Part shown: one piece after another, positions 56,673 to 64,000 of the stretch | How the letters are laid out: each line of letters begins with the position of its first letter | Position numbering within the stretch: position 1 is the first letter of the stretch | DNA from: Limnohabitans sp. T6-5 | Lineage (GTDB): Bacteria; Pseudomonadota; Gammaproteobacteria; Burkholderiales; Burkholderiaceae_C | Assembly: GCF_003063315.1 (NCBI RefSeq) | Contig: NZ_NERV01000001.1 | Location: 1,276,202-1,340,201 of the forward strand | Reading direction: 5' to 3' | DNA: 64,000 nucleotides | Notes under the pieces: model-generated | Databases searched by the model: none | Told to the model about the DNA's origin: nothing | What the model saw: only the letters and a program-made list of their open reading frames with translations | Made by a program: the position numbers and the translations under genes

Positions 56673-58520
56673 ATGTACCGTTCAAATGTCCACCACCAAA
56701 AGATGCCCATGACCACTCAGCGACTCATGCACGATTGCATCCCACAACTGCTGACCCGATTAGGTTGGCTGGCCAGTATGTTGCTCAGCGCTTGTGGCGG
56801 TGGTGGTGGCCTTATGGATTCTGCCCCTGTGGGTGCTTACACCGTCGGCGGCAGTGTGTCGGGGTTGGCGGCGGGTGACACCATCGTGTTGCAAAACAAC
56901 GGCGGCGATGACCTGAACGTGAACGCCAACGGGGCGTTCACGTTCAAGACACCATTGGCGTCAGGCTCCGGCTATAACGTGATTGTCAAAACGCAGCCAC
57001 CGGGAACGTATTGCGCATCAGGTGCTGATTTGGGTGCGGTGCTGGATGCGCCGGTGACCACGGTCAGTGTGTTGTGCAAGAAAGCCTATGCCTTGGGTGG
57101 TGTGTTGAGTGGGCTGACTGCGGGGCAATCGGTCAGGCTGCGTGTCAACGCGCTCAGTCCAGGCTTCATCACACTCAGCAGCAACGGTAGTTTCAGTTTG
57201 GGTGAATTCCCACAAGGCACGTCTTACAGCGTGGTGGTCACCGCCTCGCCTCAGGACCAGGCGTGCTCGGTTGCCAATGCCTCGGGTGCCTTGGGTGTGG
57301 CGGCGATCAGCAACATCAACATCCAATGTGCTGCAGGCTTCAGCGTGCGCGGCTCGGTCAAGGGCTTGATAGGCGATGGCTTGGTGTTGCAAGCCAACGG
57401 GGCCAAGGAACTGGCCATCCCGGCTGGGGCACAAAACTTCAGTTTTCCTCAAGCTGTGGATTTGGGTGCCTCGTTCTTGGTGAGCATCAAAAGCCAGCCC
57501 GTGGGGCAAACCTGCATGGTCAATCAAGCGGCAGGTCAGCAGGACAAGGCAGGTTCTGTAGCTGTGCAGTGCGTCAACAGCATGACCTATGCCAGTGGCT
57601 TGCCTTTGCGAGGACTCTCTGTGTCTGGTGGAGAGTGGGGGTCGCGCAATGCAGAACCTCCTTACCCCACGAAAGCTGAGGCGGACTATTTTCAGAGCAA
57701 GGGCATGAACATGTTGCGCATCAATTTTGTGTGGGAGCGCATGCAGCCGGAGTTGTACAAAGCACTGGATGCCAACGAACTTGCGAAATTGAAAGCCTCT
57801 GTCAAGGCCGGCACGGACAACGGACAGACGGTGCTGCTCAATCCACACAATTTTGCGCGTTACGATGACCATGTGATTGGCGACCCCAATGACCTCACTG
57901 TGCCCAACAGCGCATTTGCAGATTTTTGGTCCCGATTGGCCGTAGTTTTCATGGATCAGCCACTGGTCCAATTTGGCCTGGTCAATGAGCCTTTTGATGT
58001 GCCCACAGCGCAATGGGCCAACACGGCGCAAGCGGCAGTGACGGCCATCCGGGCCACAGGGGCAGGTCACCTCATCACTTTGCCCGGCAATGGCTGGACC
58101 AGCGCATGGAACTGGTTTGACAACCAGAATGATCGCTACATGCCTCAAGTGAAAGACCCGCTCAACCGCATGGTGTACGAGGTTCACCAATACCTCGATC
58201 AATTTGGCGGTGGTGATCAAGCACAATGCAGCAGCACCAGCGCGGGCGTGGATCGACTGACGCCCTTTACCCAATGGCTCAAAGTCCAAAAAGCCAAAGC
58301 CTTTTTAGCTGAGTTTGCAGGCCCCAATACAGCCACCTGCAAAGCAGCTGTACAAGGTTTGCTGGACCACCTGAACCTAAACGCCGATGTCTGGACAGGA
58401 TGGGCCTGGTGGGCTGGCGGGCCATGGGCACCCGGATCAGGGGGATACCAAAATTCGATTGAACCCGAAAATGGCCAGGACAAACCCCAAATGGGTTGGT
58501 TGCAGCCCTATCTGAAATGA
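56673..58520 (+). CDS. GH5-type glycoside hydrolase lipoprotein with tandem modules
   Basis: The 615-residue lipoprotein has lipobox LSAC (Cys41 from the first ATG) and CGGGGG. Three copies of an 80-residue module follow, near 52-135, 136-215 and 216-300 (GAYTVGGSVSGLAAGDTIVL; AYALGGVLSGLTAGQSVRL; FSVRGSVKGLIGDGLVLQ), each ending in a Cys. The GH5-like catalytic domain covers about 305-615: acid/base Glu439 in LVNEPFD, nucleophile Glu547 in FLAEFAG. Activity on a beta-glucan such as cellulose is expected for GH5 but the substrate is not known. It closes the operon, three bases after the RCC1 gene. Confidence 0.83.
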   Translation: MYRSNVHHQKMPMTTQRLMHDCIPQLLTRLGWLASMLLSACGGGGGLMDSAPVGAYTVGGSVSGLAAGDTIVLQNNGGDDLNVNANGAFTFKTPLASGSGYNVIVKTQPPGTYCASGADLGAVLDAPVTTVSVLCKKAYALGGVLSGLTAGQSVRLRVNALSPGFITLSSNGSFSLGEFPQGTSYSVVVTASPQDQACSVANASGALGVAAISNINIQCAAGFSVRGSVKGLIGDGLVLQANGAKELAIPAGAQNFSFPQAVDLGASFLVSIKSQPVGQTCMVNQAAGQQDKAGSVAVQCVNSMTYASGLPLRGLSVSGGEWGSRNAEPPYPTKAEADYFQSKGMNMLRINFVWERMQPELYKALDANELAKLKASVKAGTDNGQTVLLNPHNFARYDDHVIGDPNDLTVPNSAFADFWSRLAVVFMDQPLVQFGLVNEPFDVPTAQWANTAQAAVTAIRATGAGHLITLPGNGWTSAWNWFDNQNDRYMPQVKDPLNRMVYEVHQYLDQFGGGDQAQCSSTSAGVDRLTPFTQWLKVQKAKAFLAEFAGPNTATCKAAVQGLLDHLNLNADVWTGWAWWAGGPWAPGSGGYQNSIEPENGQDKPQMGWLQPYLK

Positions 58521-58556
58521 CTCGGCGACCTCAATCGCAAAAGCATCTGGGTGGGG

Positions 58557-58766
58557 TCAATTGGCGCTGCGCCCGAACACGAACTTCATCACCACGATGG
58601 CGCCGGTCAAGAACACCATGGCAGCATTGGCCACGGTCAGTGGCAAATCACCGATCATGAGTCCATAGGCCAGCCACATGCCCAAGCCAAAGGTCAAAAT
58701 CAAATAGGAGGCGAGCGAGATGCCGCTCACATCCTTGGTTTTCCAGGTGTTCCAGACCTGCGGCAT
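58557..58766 (-). pseudogene. SemiSWEET sugar transporter, C-terminal fragment
   Basis: A 69-residue remnant of a SemiSWEET (PQ-loop) transporter: MPQVWNTWKTKDVSGISLAS is the PQ-loop region and two membrane helices follow. The family has about 85-95 residues with three helices; the N-terminal helix is missing. The sequence before residue 1 is IS4-type transposase, so the gene was cut by an insertion or deletion. Confidence 0.75.
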
Positions 58767-59100
58767 ACAGCGGGCGCGCCATGGCGATCAGGTGTTGCGC
58801 GAAGTCGGCGTAGATTTGCCAAGGCCGGGTTGCATTGGCGTTGGACAAGGTGTTGCGAGAAACTGTCTTGCAGCGCAGTCCCATGTGATAAAGCCGCTTG
58901 GCTTGAGCACGCAAATTGACCTCGATGTCGCGCAAAGACTCGCGGTAGGTCAACTGAGCAAAGGCCATGGTCAAGAACTGGTCCATGCAGGTGAAATATT
59001 GAACCTTGTGATCGCCTCGGTGCTTGGCAACGCAGCGGCGAAACGTGCTCAGCGGCAAGAACGCCATGAGTTGAGAAAAAACAAGCTTGCCTTGGTTCAT
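58763..59100 (-). pseudogene. IS4-family transposase, N-terminal fragment (DUF4372)
   Basis: About 112 residues from MNQGKLVFSQLMAFLPLSTF onward match the DUF4372 domain of IS4-type transposases (YFTCMDQFLTMAFAQLTYR, SRNTLSNANATRPWQIYADF). The match stops at ARPLYAA, where the SemiSWEET remnant begins in another frame. The catalytic DDE core is absent, so it is dead. Confidence 0.8.
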
Positions 59101-59239
59101 TGGGGTCCTTTGCGTGCGAACGCAAAAGACCATAAGTTATGGAATCGAAGTTCAAATCGAGACCAGACTGAAATGCCAAAAAACCAAGGTAAATCATTAA
59201 CTTACGAAGCCCTGATATGAAAACGTTGGGACACTACTG
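58763..59239 (-). mobile_element. IS4-family insertion sequence, 5' remnant
   Basis: A partial IS4-type element: transposase N-terminus, then direct contact with the SemiSWEET fragment. The outer end is likely near GGGACACTACTG at 59228-59239, just before the beta-lactamase-like gene resumes. The other end is missing, so the element is not mobile. Confidence 0.7.
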
Positions 59240-60148
59240 TTGTTGGATTACTTTCCTGGCTACGCCAGCATGCAGGTGGGCGTGCCTTTGGCGGATGGCA
59301 AGTTCTCGCTGGAGCCGCAAAAGCGCCCCATCTTGATCCATGACATGTTTCGTCACACCTCAGGCATCACTTATGGCGGGCGACCCGATGGTGACAGCCC
59401 GATTGCCGCAGTGTGGCCCAGCGGCGGTGCGGCTTCTTACATGGGCACAGCCAAGGAGTTCGCCGAAGCTCTGACCAAGCTGCCGCTGGTGTATCAGCCC
59501 GGAACGGTGTTCGAGTACAGCTTGTCGGTTGATGTGTTGGGCGCCGTGGTCGAGAAGGTGGCGGGTAAATCGCTGGGCGAGCATTTGAGCGAGACCGTCT
59601 GGAAGCCGCTGAAGATGGAGAACACCACCTTCAGGCTCAGCGATGCGCAGCGCGCCAAGGTGGCGCAGCCTTTCCCGCTCAACCCGCTGGACGGCAAGCC
59701 CCAGAGCATTGTCTGGCTCGACAAACAGGCCACTTTTGACTGCGCCGGTGCCTGCGCATTTGGCACCATGGGCGATTACGTGCGCTTTGGTCAAATGCTG
59801 ATCAATGGCAGCAGTCTGGATGGCAAGCAGGTGCTCAGCCCCGCTTTTGTGCAGTTGATGACCAGCAACCATTTGGGCGCAGGCATTCAAAACCGTGTGG
59901 CGAACGTGGAGCCTCACCGCGAGGGCTACGGCTTTGGACTGGGCGTGGCAGTGCGCCTGCAGCCCGGCTTGGCGGCGGTGCCAGGCAATCCGGGTGAATA
60001 TTCTTGGAACGGTGCCAATGGCACAGGCTTTTTCGCAGACCCCAAAGAGCAATTGGTGGTGGCCTTTGGTACTGCTGCTCCGGGCGAGTTGCGCAAGTAC
60101 TACCGCGAGCAGATGCAAGACCTGATCTATGGCGCATTGAGACATTGA
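59240..60148 (+). pseudogene. Serine beta-lactamase-like hydrolase, N-terminally truncated
   Basis: About 302 residues of a class C beta-lactamase/PBP-like esterase. The visible part starts LDYFPGYASMQVGVPLADGK and contains DMFRHTSGITYG and the YSLS motif (Tyr-x-Ser, second catalytic element). The N-terminal 100-120 residues, which would hold SxxK and a signal peptide, are missing; the frame opens where the IS4 end is seen. Full-length versions act on beta-lactam-like or ester substrates. As it stands it should be inactive. Confidence 0.78.
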
Positions 60149-60233
60149 GCGATTGAGCCATGAAGCGGGGGCGCTGGTCGTTTGGCTTTTGCAGCGCCCA
60201 ACTTGGGACCGACATGGGTGGTTCGGCGCAGGC

Positions 60234-60310
60234 CCATGTCGGGGTCTTCGACCACCGACCTGAAAAACACAGCGCCCTCGTAGGTCGGCACTCGAAGAGT
60301 CCGACATGTG
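60234..60310. repeat. Dispersed palindromic repeat, copy 6 (inverted pair)
   Basis: Arms TGTCGGGGTCTTCGACC and ACCGACC (60238-60260), then TAGGTCGGCACTC and GAAGAGTCCGAC (60281-60305), form a long inverted repeat of the same family as at 18.8 and 29.1 kb. It lies in the 352-base gap 60149-60500, which has no gene. Confidence 0.75.
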
Positions 60311-60363
60311 CCCGATCACCCACAAGCGCCCAAACTGCCGCCATGGGCCGATAACAAAAATAT

Positions 60364-60427
60364 TGAGGTCTTCGACCACCGACGGGGGAAGTGGGGTTTG
60401 GCAGGTCGGTAGCTTCAGCTCCGACTT
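60364..60427. repeat. Dispersed palindromic repeat, copy 7
   Basis: GAGGTCTTCGACCACCGAC and CAGGTCGGTAGCTTCAGC, CTCCGAC are diverged arms of the same family, ending near the ABC ATPase gene. Confidence 0.6.
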
Positions 60428-60500
60428 GGCGCAACCATTACAGACTTCTGTGTGCCGAATCCATCAACGTGCGAAGCTGGTGTGCGAGCCTTTGCAGGGC

Positions 60501-61145
60501 TCACAGAGCCAGCACACTGGCCAGCGTGACATCACCGGGCGCTTCGTAGTCGGCCACGATCCAGGTGCGGCTGGGGTGGTGGGCCGCTTCATTCAGGAAG
60601 CCCTTGATGGCCCGGATGGAGGCCAGGTCCAGGGCGACAAAGGGCTGATCCAGCAGCGTCACGGTGGCACCTGAAGCCAGCCCAGCGGCAATCATCACTT
60701 TGCGGCGACTGCCGGCTGACAGCATGAACAGCCGCTTTTGGCTGTGCTGCACCATGTCGAGTTCTTCGGCCAGCTCTTGCAGCAGCGCGTCGTCCCAGTG
60801 GGGGTAATGGGCGCGCATGGCGTCCCAGCACGCTTGCACGCTGGTTTCGTCGTGTTTGGGTGATTGCAGGTCGCACCAGAACACGTCCTGTCGGTAAGCG
60901 CTGGCCTGTTCGGGCCACGTGGCGCTGGCTGTGGCAAGTTGACCGTGGGTGGGTGTCAGGTCGGTGGCCAGCAAGCGCAGCAGACTGGTTTTGCCTGTGC
61001 CTTCGTCGCCGGTCACGGCGGTGATGCCGCAGGGGATACGCAGGCTCAGTGCATGGCAAAGTGGTGAAGGGCCATGGCCGCCGGTGAGGTCAGTGATCTG
61101 AAGAACAGTTTGATTTGCGGCTGTCTGAAAAGTGTGTTGGACCAT
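60501..61145 (-). CDS. Orphan ABC-type ATPase with degenerate Walker B
   Basis: The 214-residue protein has Walker A TGDEGTGKTSLLRLLA, a signature loop LSAGSRRKVMIAAGLA in place of LSGGQ, and Walker B VTLLDQPFVALDLAS, where the catalytic Glu after Asp is Gln. It has no membrane helices and no permease gene lies next to it. ATG 61145 (MVQHTFQTAANQTVLQ) is chosen by fold; an ATG at 61226 is open. It may be slow in ATP hydrolysis and act as a switch, or the natural partner lies elsewhere. Function unknown. Confidence 0.75.
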   Translation of the reverse strand: MVQHTFQTAANQTVLQITDLTGGHGPSPLCHALSLRIPCGITAVTGDEGTGKTSLLRLLATDLTPTHGQLATASATWPEQASAYRQDVFWCDLQSPKHDETSVQACWDAMRAHYPHWDDALLQELAEELDMVQHSQKRLFMLSAGSRRKVMIAAGLASGATVTLLDQPFVALDLASIRAIKGFLNEAAHHPSRTWIVADYEAPGDVTLASVLAL

Positions 61146-61442
61146 GTTGCTGAGTTGTATTGTTTGCGGCGATAAATGTCCATCAAATCCAGCGAGGTGA
61201 TTTGAAATTTTGTGAAGGAACTTCATGATTCAATTGAATTTTTTTGTTAAAAGTTGAGCTTCAGCAAGGGGTATCAAATTTTTTTCTGAAGTGTCAGTAA
61301 TTAATTTCAGTTTTTATTGCAAACAGTCACATGGGTGTCTGTTTTAGCAGGATGGCTAGGGTTACTGCTAGGTAATTTCGTTCCTTACCCAATCTTACGA
61401 TGCGTGCGGGGAATGTTCCCTTCAACTGATTAAAGGTACCTT

Positions 61443-62720
61443 GTGAACTTGATCAAACTCTCTGCGATGACCCTCGCTGTTGCTGCGCTGGCGGTCTCCA
61501 ACGCTTCTGCCCAGGACAAAAATTTGTCCACGCTCCAACGCATGGGTAACACGGCTACAAATATGAATATTCCCGTTGTGCCCCAAGAAGGCAAGAACGC
61601 GGATGCCATTCGTGCCAACCTGAAAAAAGTCAAACTCCCTGACGGTTTCAAGATTGACCTCTACGCTGTGGTGCCCGATGCGCGCTACATGGCCGTTGCG
61701 CCCTCCACAAACATGCTGTTCGTTGGCACCCGCAAGACCACCGTCTGGGCTGTGACCAACCGCAACAACGGCGACGCTGCGACCGAAGTCAAGGCCTTTG
61801 CACCTTCGATCAAGTTCAGCAACCCCAACGGTGTGTGCTTCACCAAAGACGGTTTCCTGGTCGTGGCTGAATCCAACCGCATCATGCATTTCCCTGCTGC
61901 CGAATACTTCTATGAAGGTCCGGACGTTGCTGTCGATATGGTGGTTCCAGAAGGCAAGCTGATCCCGGTGGAAGAGCAATCCTTCAACCACACCGGTCGC
62001 GTTTGCAAGGTTGACAAAGACGGCAAGATCTTTGTGACCATGGGCCAGCCTTACAACGTTCAGCCCAAAGACAAAGTCGAGCTGTACGAGCAACTGGGCA
62101 TCGGTGGTGTTCTGCGCTTCAACGGTCTGGACGGTTCCGGCCGCACCGTTTACTCGAAGGGCATGCGCAACCCAGCAGGCATCTCTATCGGACCAAAGGG
62201 TGACATCTGGGCCACTGACAACCAAGTCGATGGTTTGGGTGATGACATCCCACCAGGCGAGTTGAACAAACTCACCAAGGCTGGCGAGCACTTTGGCTTC
62301 CCTTACTACAACGGCCGTTTCAAGGTCGCGGGTTCTGCTGCTGCACCTGACCTCAAGGACATGAAAGAGCCTGCTGGCGCGATCTATCCTCAAGTCGAGT
62401 TCCCAGCGCACCAAGCGCAACTGGGCCTGACCCACTACACCGGCAAGGCCTTCCCTGCGAAGTACCAAGGCGGTTTGTTTGTGGCTTCGCACGGTTCGTG
62501 GAACCGCAGCACGCCCAGTGGCTACCTGATCAACTACGTGCCGATCAAGGCCGACGGCACAGCAGGCCCATCGGAAGTCTTTGCTGACGGCTTCCTGGAC
62601 AAGACCACGGGTCGCGCTTTGGCTCGCCCTGTGGACGTGGCCAACTTGCCAGACGGCTCCATCTTGGTCTCTGACGACTACGCTGGCGCCCTCTACCGCA
62701 TCAGCTACGTGGGTAACTGA
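61443..62720 (+). CDS. PQQ-type sugar/sorbosone dehydrogenase
   Basis: The 425-residue periplasmic beta-propeller has a signal peptide (MNLIKLSAMTLAVAALAVS, ASA). It matches the soluble aldose/sorbosone dehydrogenase family that carries PQQ and calcium (FSNPNGVCFTKDGFLVVAES, GMRNPAGISIGPKGDIWATD, QVEFPAHQAQLGLTHY). GTG 61443 has AAAGG upstream. A cytochrome c gene follows and a TonB receptor after it, so the electrons could pass to cytochrome c. The sugar or aldehyde substrate is not readable. The 297-base gap 61146-61442 upstream is AT-rich and holds no gene. Confidence 0.85.
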   Translation: MNLIKLSAMTLAVAALAVSNASAQDKNLSTLQRMGNTATNMNIPVVPQEGKNADAIRANLKKVKLPDGFKIDLYAVVPDARYMAVAPSTNMLFVGTRKTTVWAVTNRNNGDAATEVKAFAPSIKFSNPNGVCFTKDGFLVVAESNRIMHFPAAEYFYEGPDVAVDMVVPEGKLIPVEEQSFNHTGRVCKVDKDGKIFVTMGQPYNVQPKDKVELYEQLGIGGVLRFNGLDGSGRTVYSKGMRNPAGISIGPKGDIWATDNQVDGLGDDIPPGELNKLTKAGEHFGFPYYNGRFKVAGSAAAPDLKDMKEPAGAIYPQVEFPAHQAQLGLTHYTGKAFPAKYQGGLFVASHGSWNRSTPSGYLINYVPIKADGTAGPSEVFADGFLDKTTGRALARPVDVANLPDGSILVSDDYAGALYRISYVGN

Positions 62721-62772
62721 TAGGGGTTGATGCAGGCTTGGGCGTAAGCCTGGGTCTGCGTTGATTTTGCTT

Positions 62773-62798
62773 CGGGGCCTCCTGGTGAGGCCCCGTTC
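62773..62798 (+). terminator. Hairpin after the dehydrogenase gene
   Basis: CGGGGCCTC and GAGGCCCCG form a 9-bp stem with loop CTGGT, followed by TTC. It probably attenuates but does not stop transcription into the cytochrome gene. Confidence 0.6.
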
Positions 62799-62813
62799 AT
62801 TGAAGGTGCTGAG

Positions 62814-63128
62814 ATGAAAAATATTTTGTTGATTTTGATGATGGCGGTGATGTCCAGTTGCTTTGCTGACGACGTCACCTCTGGTAAGGCGAAAGCTGAT
62901 GTGGCCTGTGCGCTGTGCCATGGCCCCAATGGAATCGCGACGCTGCCCAATGCCCCCAATTTGGCTGGGCAGCAGGCGTTTTACGTGAGTGAGCAGCTCA
63001 AAAGCTACCGCAGTGGTCAACGTCAAAATGCCGTCATGGGTGTGATTGCTAAACCACTGACTGACGCTGAAATTTCTCAGCTTGCGGCTTGGTACAGCGC
63101 CATCAAAGTCACGGTTGAGCTGCCTTGA
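62814..63128 (+). CDS. Small exported cytochrome c
   Basis: The 104-residue product has a signal peptide (MKNILLILMMAVMSSCFA) and one haem site CALCH near residue 33, with Met76-region as probable sixth ligand (AVMGVIAKPL). It is of the cytochrome c553/c4-half size. Between a PQQ-type dehydrogenase and a TonB receptor, it is the likely electron acceptor of the dehydrogenase. Confidence 0.9.
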   Translation: MKNILLILMMAVMSSCFADDVTSGKAKADVACALCHGPNGIATLPNAPNLAGQQAFYVSEQLKSYRSGQRQNAVMGVIAKPLTDAEISQLAAWYSAIKVTVELP

Positions 63129-63180
63129 TCAAAGGCGTTGGAATGTCATCGAATGAACGATTGAGCAAGGAAGCCAAAAA

Positions 63181-64000
63181 ATGAAGCATCGAATTTATTG
63201 GGGTGGTGTTCTGGGTTTGTTGAGCAGCGCTGCTTATGCGCAAAGCTCCGATGAAATCACGGTTCAAAGCGGGCGCCTGGCGCAAAAACAGTTCGATGCC
63301 CCGGCCTCGGTGCGGGTGATTGACGGCGAGTCGATCCGCAACGCAGGCGCTCAGGTGAATTTGTCCGAAGCACTGGCCCAGGTGCCCGGCGTGGTGGCGC
63401 TCAACCGCAACAACTACGCGCAGGACGTGCAGATTTCGATTCGCGGCTTTGGCTCGCGCTCGGCCTTTGGTCTGCGTGGCATCCGCCTGATCACCGACGG
63501 CATTCCCGCCACCACGCCTGACGGACAAGGCCAGGCATCGACGGTGAGCCTGACCTCGGCCGAACGCATCGAAGTGCTCACCGGGCCGCTGGCGCAGCTG
63601 TACGGCAACTCGGCAGGTGGCGTGATCCAGACCTTCACCCGCGAAGCCGGGGACCAGCCGCAGCTGGATGTCTCCACCACGATGGGCAGCTACGGCCTGC
63701 GCCGTCATGACGTGCAGTTCAGCGGTCGCACCGGCCAGGTGGGCATCGTGGCCGATTACAGCACCTTTGACATCGACGGCTACCGGAAAAACAGCGCTGC
63801 TGAGCGCAAACAATTCAACGGCGTGCTGACCACGCAGCTGCAAGACGACACCAAGCTCAAGCTGGTGGCCAACATGTTTGACATGCCGATGGCGCAAGAC
63901 CCGTTGGGCTTGACGGCGGCGCAGTTGAAAGCTGATCCGCGTCTGGAAGGCACCAATGCGCTGGCCAACCGCACGCGCAAAGTTGTTTCGCAAAACCAGC
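63181..64000 (+). CDS. TonB-dependent receptor, PqqU/YncD-like, N-terminal part
   Basis: At least 273 residues, running off the window. A signal peptide (MKHRIYWGGVLGLLSSAAYA, QSS) is followed by a TonB-box-like DEITVQSG and the plug domain. The plug stretches YAQDVQISIRGFGSRSAFGL, DGIPATTPDGQGQ and LYGNSAGGVIQTFTREAG match, from memory, E. coli YncD (PqqU), the PQQ uptake receptor. AGGAAG precedes ATG 63181. Its neighbour PQQ-type dehydrogenase fits a PQQ-uptake role. The barrel lies beyond the window. Confidence 0.85.
   Translation, partial: MKHRIYWGGVLGLLSSAAYAQSSDEITVQSGRLAQKQFDAPASVRVIDGESIRNAGAQVNLSEALAQVPGVVALNRNNYAQDVQISIRGFGSRSAFGLRGIRLITDGIPATTPDGQGQASTVSLTSAERIEVLTGPLAQLYGNSAGGVIQTFTREAGDQPQLDVSTTMGSYGLRRHDVQFSGRTGQVGIVADYSTFDIDGYRKNSAAERKQFNGVLTTQLQDDTKLKLVANMFDMPMAQDPLGLTAAQLKADPRLEGTNALANRTRKVVSQNQ

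Noticed and set aside
58648..58762. Continuation of the transposase frame past the SemiSWEET junction
   Set aside because: Similarity to the transposase ends at the junction; the remaining residues are the wrong-frame reading of the SemiSWEET remnant.

Overview
The window looks like chromosomal DNA from a betaproteobacterium of the Burkholderiales, most likely a Comamonadaceae relative (Limnohabitans/Rhodoferax-like). This is inferred from gene neighbourhoods typical of that group: petBC-sspAB, argJ-AAA ATPase-mutT-yacG-zapD-coaE-pilDCB, ispB/rplU-rpmA-obg-proB, hemA-prfA-prmC-grxD, and a ubiE/ubiJ/ubiB block next to a giant FAD/Fe-S oxidoreductase. Two orphan TctC/Bug-type binding proteins also fit. 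Both window edges cut genes: cytochrome b on the left and a TonB-dependent receptor on the right.

Layout. 1-2.6 kb: end of complex III (petB, petC), the stringent-starvation pair sspA/sspB and tRNA-Thr(TGT). 2.7-14.4 kb: DciA-like DUF721 gene, secA, argJ-ATPase-mutT facing yacG-zapD-coaE-pilD-pilC-pilB, tRNA-Pro(CGG) and a small exported orphan. 14.6-22.4 kb: ispB divergent from rplU-rpmA-obg-proB, then rppH divergent from proS, a lytic transglycosylase and grxD. 22.6-29 kb: a VOC protein, two solute-binding proteins and the hemA, prfA-prmC block. 29.1-34.2 kb: a complete ugpBAEC-ugpQ glycerol-3-phosphate/glycerophosphodiester locus with hairpin elements between cistrons. 34.5-42.7 kb: 1292-residue oxidoreductase, DUF971, ubiE, Tim44-like, ubiJ, ubiB. 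42.8-47.2 kb: SSS symporter, fmdB-DUF502-aspS. 47.2-50.1 kb: esterase, PfkB kinase and a convergent GntR/UTRA regulator.

50.4-58.5 kb is the accessory core. Five consecutive same-strand genes, mostly 3 to 34 bases apart, all encode predicted lipoproteins. They are an unrecognised large lipoprotein, a CsgG-like protein, a divergent RCC1-type propeller, a seven-repeat RCC1 propeller with a PKD-like domain, and a GH5-type glycoside hydrolase carrying tandem copies of a module also present in the RCC1 protein. I read this as one operon building a cell-surface system whose substrate is unknown.

58.5-60.1 kb is a scar: a 5' fragment of an IS4-type transposase lies between a SemiSWEET gene without its N-terminus and a serine beta-lactamase-like gene without its SxxK-bearing N-terminus. 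60.2-61.1 kb holds repeats and an orphan ABC ATPase. 61.4-64.0 kb holds a periplasmic PQQ-type sugar dehydrogenase, a small cytochrome c and a TonB receptor very like the PQQ receptor PqqU/YncD, a plausible PQQ-scavenging oxidation module.

Two families of dispersed palindromic repeats occur: GTCGG/CCGAC hairpins at about six loci, and tandem CGGGGACAGA/TCTGTCCCCG hairpins in the ugp operon. No CRISPR array, rRNA or prophage was seen.
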